Of a DNA stretch of 7,830 nt, positions 5,776-7,830 are shown one piece after another. The notes under the pieces were generated by a model. The model was not told the origin of the DNA. It worked only from the letters and a program-made list of their open reading frames with translations, and did no database searches. The position numbers and the translations under genes are program-made. Source of the stretch: an uncultured Nannocystaceae bacterium (lineage in GTDB: Bacteria > Myxococcota_A > Polyangia > Nannocystales > Nannocystaceae); assembly GCA_938084085.1 (NCBI GenBank), contig CALKDV010000284.1, forward strand, positions 1 to 7,830. The letters are read 5' to 3'. Every line of letters begins with the position of its first letter. Position 1 is the first letter of the stretch.

Positions 5776-6036
5776 ATGGTCGCCCAGGCTCTCAGTCCCA
5801 TCCTCGCCAGCGGAACCAGCCTTGAGCTGGTCGCGCTCGTCGCAGTCGTGGGATGTTACGCAGCCTTCGAGGCGGCGTTGTGGATCACCCGCAACGCGGC
5901 TGGACGCGCTCCAGGCGAGGCGAGCCCACAGGCAGCCGCGGCGGTGGGCTCCCGGAGTCGCTCCATCTCTGCGGCGAATCTTTCGTTTGTCGAGATGGCG
6001 CAGCTAGACGTGGACTCCTACGGCGACCGCGAGTAG
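5776..6036 (+). CDS. small one-helix membrane protein, copy 2
   Basis: This is an 86-residue product of unknown family. It has a short N-terminus (MVAQALSPILASGTS), one predicted helix at about residues 16-37 (LELVALVAVVGCYAAFEAALWI), then a polar tail rich in Arg, Ala and Ser with an acidic end (MAQLDVDSYGDRE). The helix carries Y28-x-x-F31-E32, matching Y31-x-x-L34-E35 of the small protein at 690-872; a charged Glu inside a helix often marks a packing or partner contact. An in-frame TGA at 5734-5736 limits the start to within 40 bases, and ATG 5776 is the only ATG there. AAGGAG at 5752-5757 is 18 bases upstream, too far for a standard Shine-Dalgarno. The gene is divergent from the phosphate-type porin (247 bases between starts) and convergent with the lipoprotein (13-base gap). 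A helper or regulator of phosphate uptake is a guess from context. Confidence 0.65.
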   Translation: MVAQALSPILASGTSLELVALVAVVGCYAAFEAALWITRNAAGRAPGEASPQAAAAVGSRSRSISAANLSFVEMAQLDVDSYGDRE

Positions 6037-6045
6037 CCTCGGCGC

Positions 6046-6060
6046 CTCCCTACCTGGGAG
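6046..6060. terminator. short hairpin between convergent genes
   Basis: CTCCC (6046-6050), loop TACCT, GGGAG (6056-6060) form a 5-bp stem. It overlaps the lipoprotein's stop codon and lies 9 bases after the small protein's stop. It is short and lacks a T-run, so a terminator role is weakly supported. Confidence 0.2.
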
Positions 6061-7639
6061 CGAAGCGAATCAGACCGCCAATGGGACGGGTCTCCAGCGC
6101 AAAGCTGTGCACCAAGGTCAACATGGTGACATAGAGCGATCCATCGGGTCCCACTGTCACCGTTGACGTCGCGTCATCGGAGACGGGCGCGCTGAACACA
6201 ACGTCGCCAGTGCCGCGATCGAGCACCATCACCTCACTGCTCGCGGTGTTGGGGAGGGGCAAGCCGAGGACGGATACTCCCGAGGGCGTCGCGACGGTCG
6301 CTGTACCCACGATGTAGTCCCGGGTCAGCGTGAGCACCGAACTCCACACACGATCGCCGGGGAGGTTAATCTCAAGCGTCGTCCCATCGGCGCGGGTCTG
6401 CACCACGTCGGGGATGCTCTGGTCGTACAGGTCGGCGAGTTGAACCTCCCAATGCCATGTCTCTCCCCCGGCGTACACAGGCGCGGCGCCGAGGGCCGGG
6501 CCGCTTTGGAGGGGGACGGTACGCGCAGCCAGGCAGCGATCTGGATCGGGGTCGGCGTCTGTATTTGCGTCGCAGGCGGCGATGTCCACGAGATGCGCCT
6601 TGGCTTCCACGCTGCCAGGATCGAGCAGACCCGTCAGCGAATTCCCGTCAGACACTCGCACCCAATCGCCGTCGGGGCTCACCGCCGGGCTCGACGCGCT
6701 CCCCGCCGTGGTCTCCAGCAGCCAGCCCGCGGTGAGTTGAGGGGTATTCGCGCCGCCCTCAACGCGAACCTGCACGAGCGCGCCGTGCTCGAGGTCGAGA
6801 CCGCCTCCGATGATGTAGAGGGTGTCGTCGGGGGCCACGGCGAGGGTGTTGTCGGAGAAGTTTCCGCTCGCGCCCGCGAAGGTCCCGAGCCCTCCAGCGC
6901 CGCCCTCTCCAAAGATCGTTAAGAAATCCTGGCGGACCGCCTCCGGCAACAGCGAGGCCAGATCGACCCCGAGCCCCTCGGCGCTCACGAGGCCGAGAGC
7001 GCCCGGCAGATCCAAGTCTGCGAGGACCTCGCCCGTGCCCCGGTCGAGCAGCATGACGAGCCCTGTGTCGGTGACTGTGGCGATATGCCCCGCGTGGGTG
7101 AAGTGGATCCCCACCGCGTTTCGCTCTGGATCGTCGCCGGGCAAGGCGGTCGACCAGCGCTCGTTGCCGTCCGCGTCCCACGAGATGACCGCACCGCTCG
7201 ACGTGAGAAAGATGTTGCCGTCCTCGTCCACCTCTGCCGTCGCGGCCCGGGTGCCAGGCACGGGGTGACACCAGCGCATATCACCGGTCTCCACGTCGAG
7301 GGCCCACACGGAGCACGCGTCGGACGTGGGCTGGCTCGTGGTCGCGTAGGTGGTCCGACCGTCGGGGCTGAAGGTGTTGGGCTGGGCGAGCCCGTAGCCC
7401 ATCAGGGAGTGCCAACTCTCGCTCCAACCGTTCGGGGCGATGGGCGCGAGTTCGCAGTCCACGAGGTCGTCATTTCGACGGCTGGCATGCACGCCGACGT
7501 AGGACATCGACGGATAGGGGAACCCGCGCTCCACTGCACACGCGAACTCCGCAGGCGGCTCGTCGCCTCCATTCGAACGGGTCGTGCTGCACGACAATAT
7601 GAGCATCGAACACGGGAAAACTAGACGATCTCGCCACAT
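6050..7639 (-). CDS. lipoprotein with PQQ-like (BamB-type) beta-propeller repeats
   Basis: The 529-residue product begins with a lipoprotein signal (MWRDR, then LVFPCSMLIL) and a lipobox I-L-S-C with Cys17 as the lipid-modified residue. Ser follows at +2, so it is probably sorted to the outer membrane. The mature part repeats the blade pattern of PQQ-like propellers. Examples are W-A-L-D-V-E-T-G-D-M-R-W (112-123), W-D-A-D-G-N-E-R-W (154-162), L-D-R-G-T-G-E-V-L (198-206) and L-D-R-G-T-G-D-V-V (473-481), each followed by D-G-x-(I/L)-(F/Y) strands. No quinone-binding or catalytic residues can be named, so it is likely a binding or scaffold protein. An Asp-rich loop between two Cys (about 356-369) could bind calcium or form a disulfide. 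The frame extends upstream to a TTG at 7822, but those 61 residues look non-coding and would bury the signal. ATG 7639 has no clear Shine-Dalgarno. Confidence 0.75.
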   Translation of the reverse strand: MWRDRLVFPCSMLILSCSTTRSNGGDEPPAEFACAVERGFPYPSMSYVGVHASRRNDDLVDCELAPIAPNGWSESWHSLMGYGLAQPNTFSPDGRTTYATTSQPTSDACSVWALDVETGDMRWCHPVPGTRAATAEVDEDGNIFLTSSGAVISWDADGNERWSTALPGDDPERNAVGIHFTHAGHIATVTDTGLVMLLDRGTGEVLADLDLPGALGLVSAEGLGVDLASLLPEAVRQDFLTIFGEGGAGGLGTFAGASGNFSDNTLAVAPDDTLYIIGGGLDLEHGALVQVRVEGGANTPQLTAGWLLETTAGSASSPAVSPDGDWVRVSDGNSLTGLLDPGSVEAKAHLVDIAACDANTDADPDPDRCLAARTVPLQSGPALGAAPVYAGGETWHWEVQLADLYDQSIPDVVQTRADGTTLEINLPGDRVWSSVLTLTRDYIVGTATVATPSGVSVLGLPLPNTASSEVMVLDRGTGDVVFSAPVSDDATSTVTVGPDGSLYVTMLTLVHSFALETRPIGGLIRFAPR

Positions 7640-7777
7640 ATGCACCCAACAGGGTACCACGCGCGGGACGTTCGCCCCCCCGTCAAGGCACGCCGCCGCG
7701 GGCGACGCTCCACGAGCAATGGACTCGTCCTCAATAAAGCTGAAGTCCGTCCGTCTGTACCTGGGAACGACTGAACC
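7640..7777. other. probable divergent promoter region
   Basis: This 138-base gap lies between the start of the lipoprotein gene (minus) and the candidate start of the next gene (plus). I see no convincing -35/-10 pair and no copy of the TTGT[C/A]AC heptamer found upstream of the phosphate-related genes. Confidence 0.35.
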
Positions 7778-7830
7778 ATGGGCCGACGATCGAAAGCCAC
7801 CAAAACTCCGAAGAAACACCAACAGATGCC
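7778..7830 (+). CDS. possible start of a gene running off the right edge
   Basis: ATG 7778 opens a frame of 17 complete codons to the window edge, reading MGRRSKATKTPKKHQQM and rich in Lys and Arg. GGGAA lies about 11 bases upstream as a weak ribosome-binding candidate. Its position, divergent from the lipoprotein gene, is where a gene start would be expected. The fragment is too short to assign a family, and it could be chance. Confidence 0.35.
   Translation, partial: MGRRSKATKTPKKHQQM

Noticed and set aside
7640..7822. 61-codon upstream extension of the lipoprotein to a TTG start
   Set aside because: It would place a polar stretch before a clear lipoprotein signal, and it overlaps the divergent gene start.

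Overview
The window reads as chromosomal DNA of a high-GC myxobacterium, probably of the Nannocystineae type (Plesiocystis/Enhygromyxa-like). The main clue is the first gene, which ends in a classic MYXO-CTERM sorting tail (Cys motif, short hydrophobic helix, run of Arg). Long acidic or Gly/Asp low-complexity linkers in secreted proteins and weak or absent Shine-Dalgarno sequences fit this. The assignment is an inference; no rRNA or marker gene is present.

Layout, left to right: (1) 3-446 +, the C-terminal end of a surface protein with 26 Gly-Asp dipeptides and a MYXO-CTERM tail; (2) 690-872 +, a 60-residue one-helix membrane protein; (3) 1037-2161 +, a PiT-family phosphate permease; (4) 2227-3657 -, a MOP-superfamily (Wzx-like) flippase with a polybasic tail, convergent with the permease; (5) 3885-5528 -, an OprP/OprO-type phosphate-selective porin with an acidic repeat linker; (6) 5776-6036 +, a second one-helix membrane protein, divergent from the porin; (7) 6050-7639 -, a lipoprotein with a PQQ-like beta-propeller; (8) 7778 onward +, the possible first codons of another gene.

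How the genes fit together: the porin would bring phosphate across the outer membrane and the PiT permease across the inner membrane, so the window carries both steps of a low-affinity phosphate route. Each of these two genes has a one-helix protein gene beside it. The two small proteins share a Y-x-x-[LF]-E pattern in the helix, and their upstream regions share a 26-bp element (20/26 identical) at nearly the same distance from the start codon. In one of the two places that element cannot be coding. The element contains two heptamers spaced by 4 bp, like the Pho box of PhoB-type regulators. Similar heptamer pairs lie upstream of the PiT gene and of the porin. I therefore propose a small phosphate-responsive regulon containing a new family of one-helix accessory proteins. 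This is a hypothesis built from patterns seen by eye. The flippase and the propeller lipoprotein have no visible link to phosphate.
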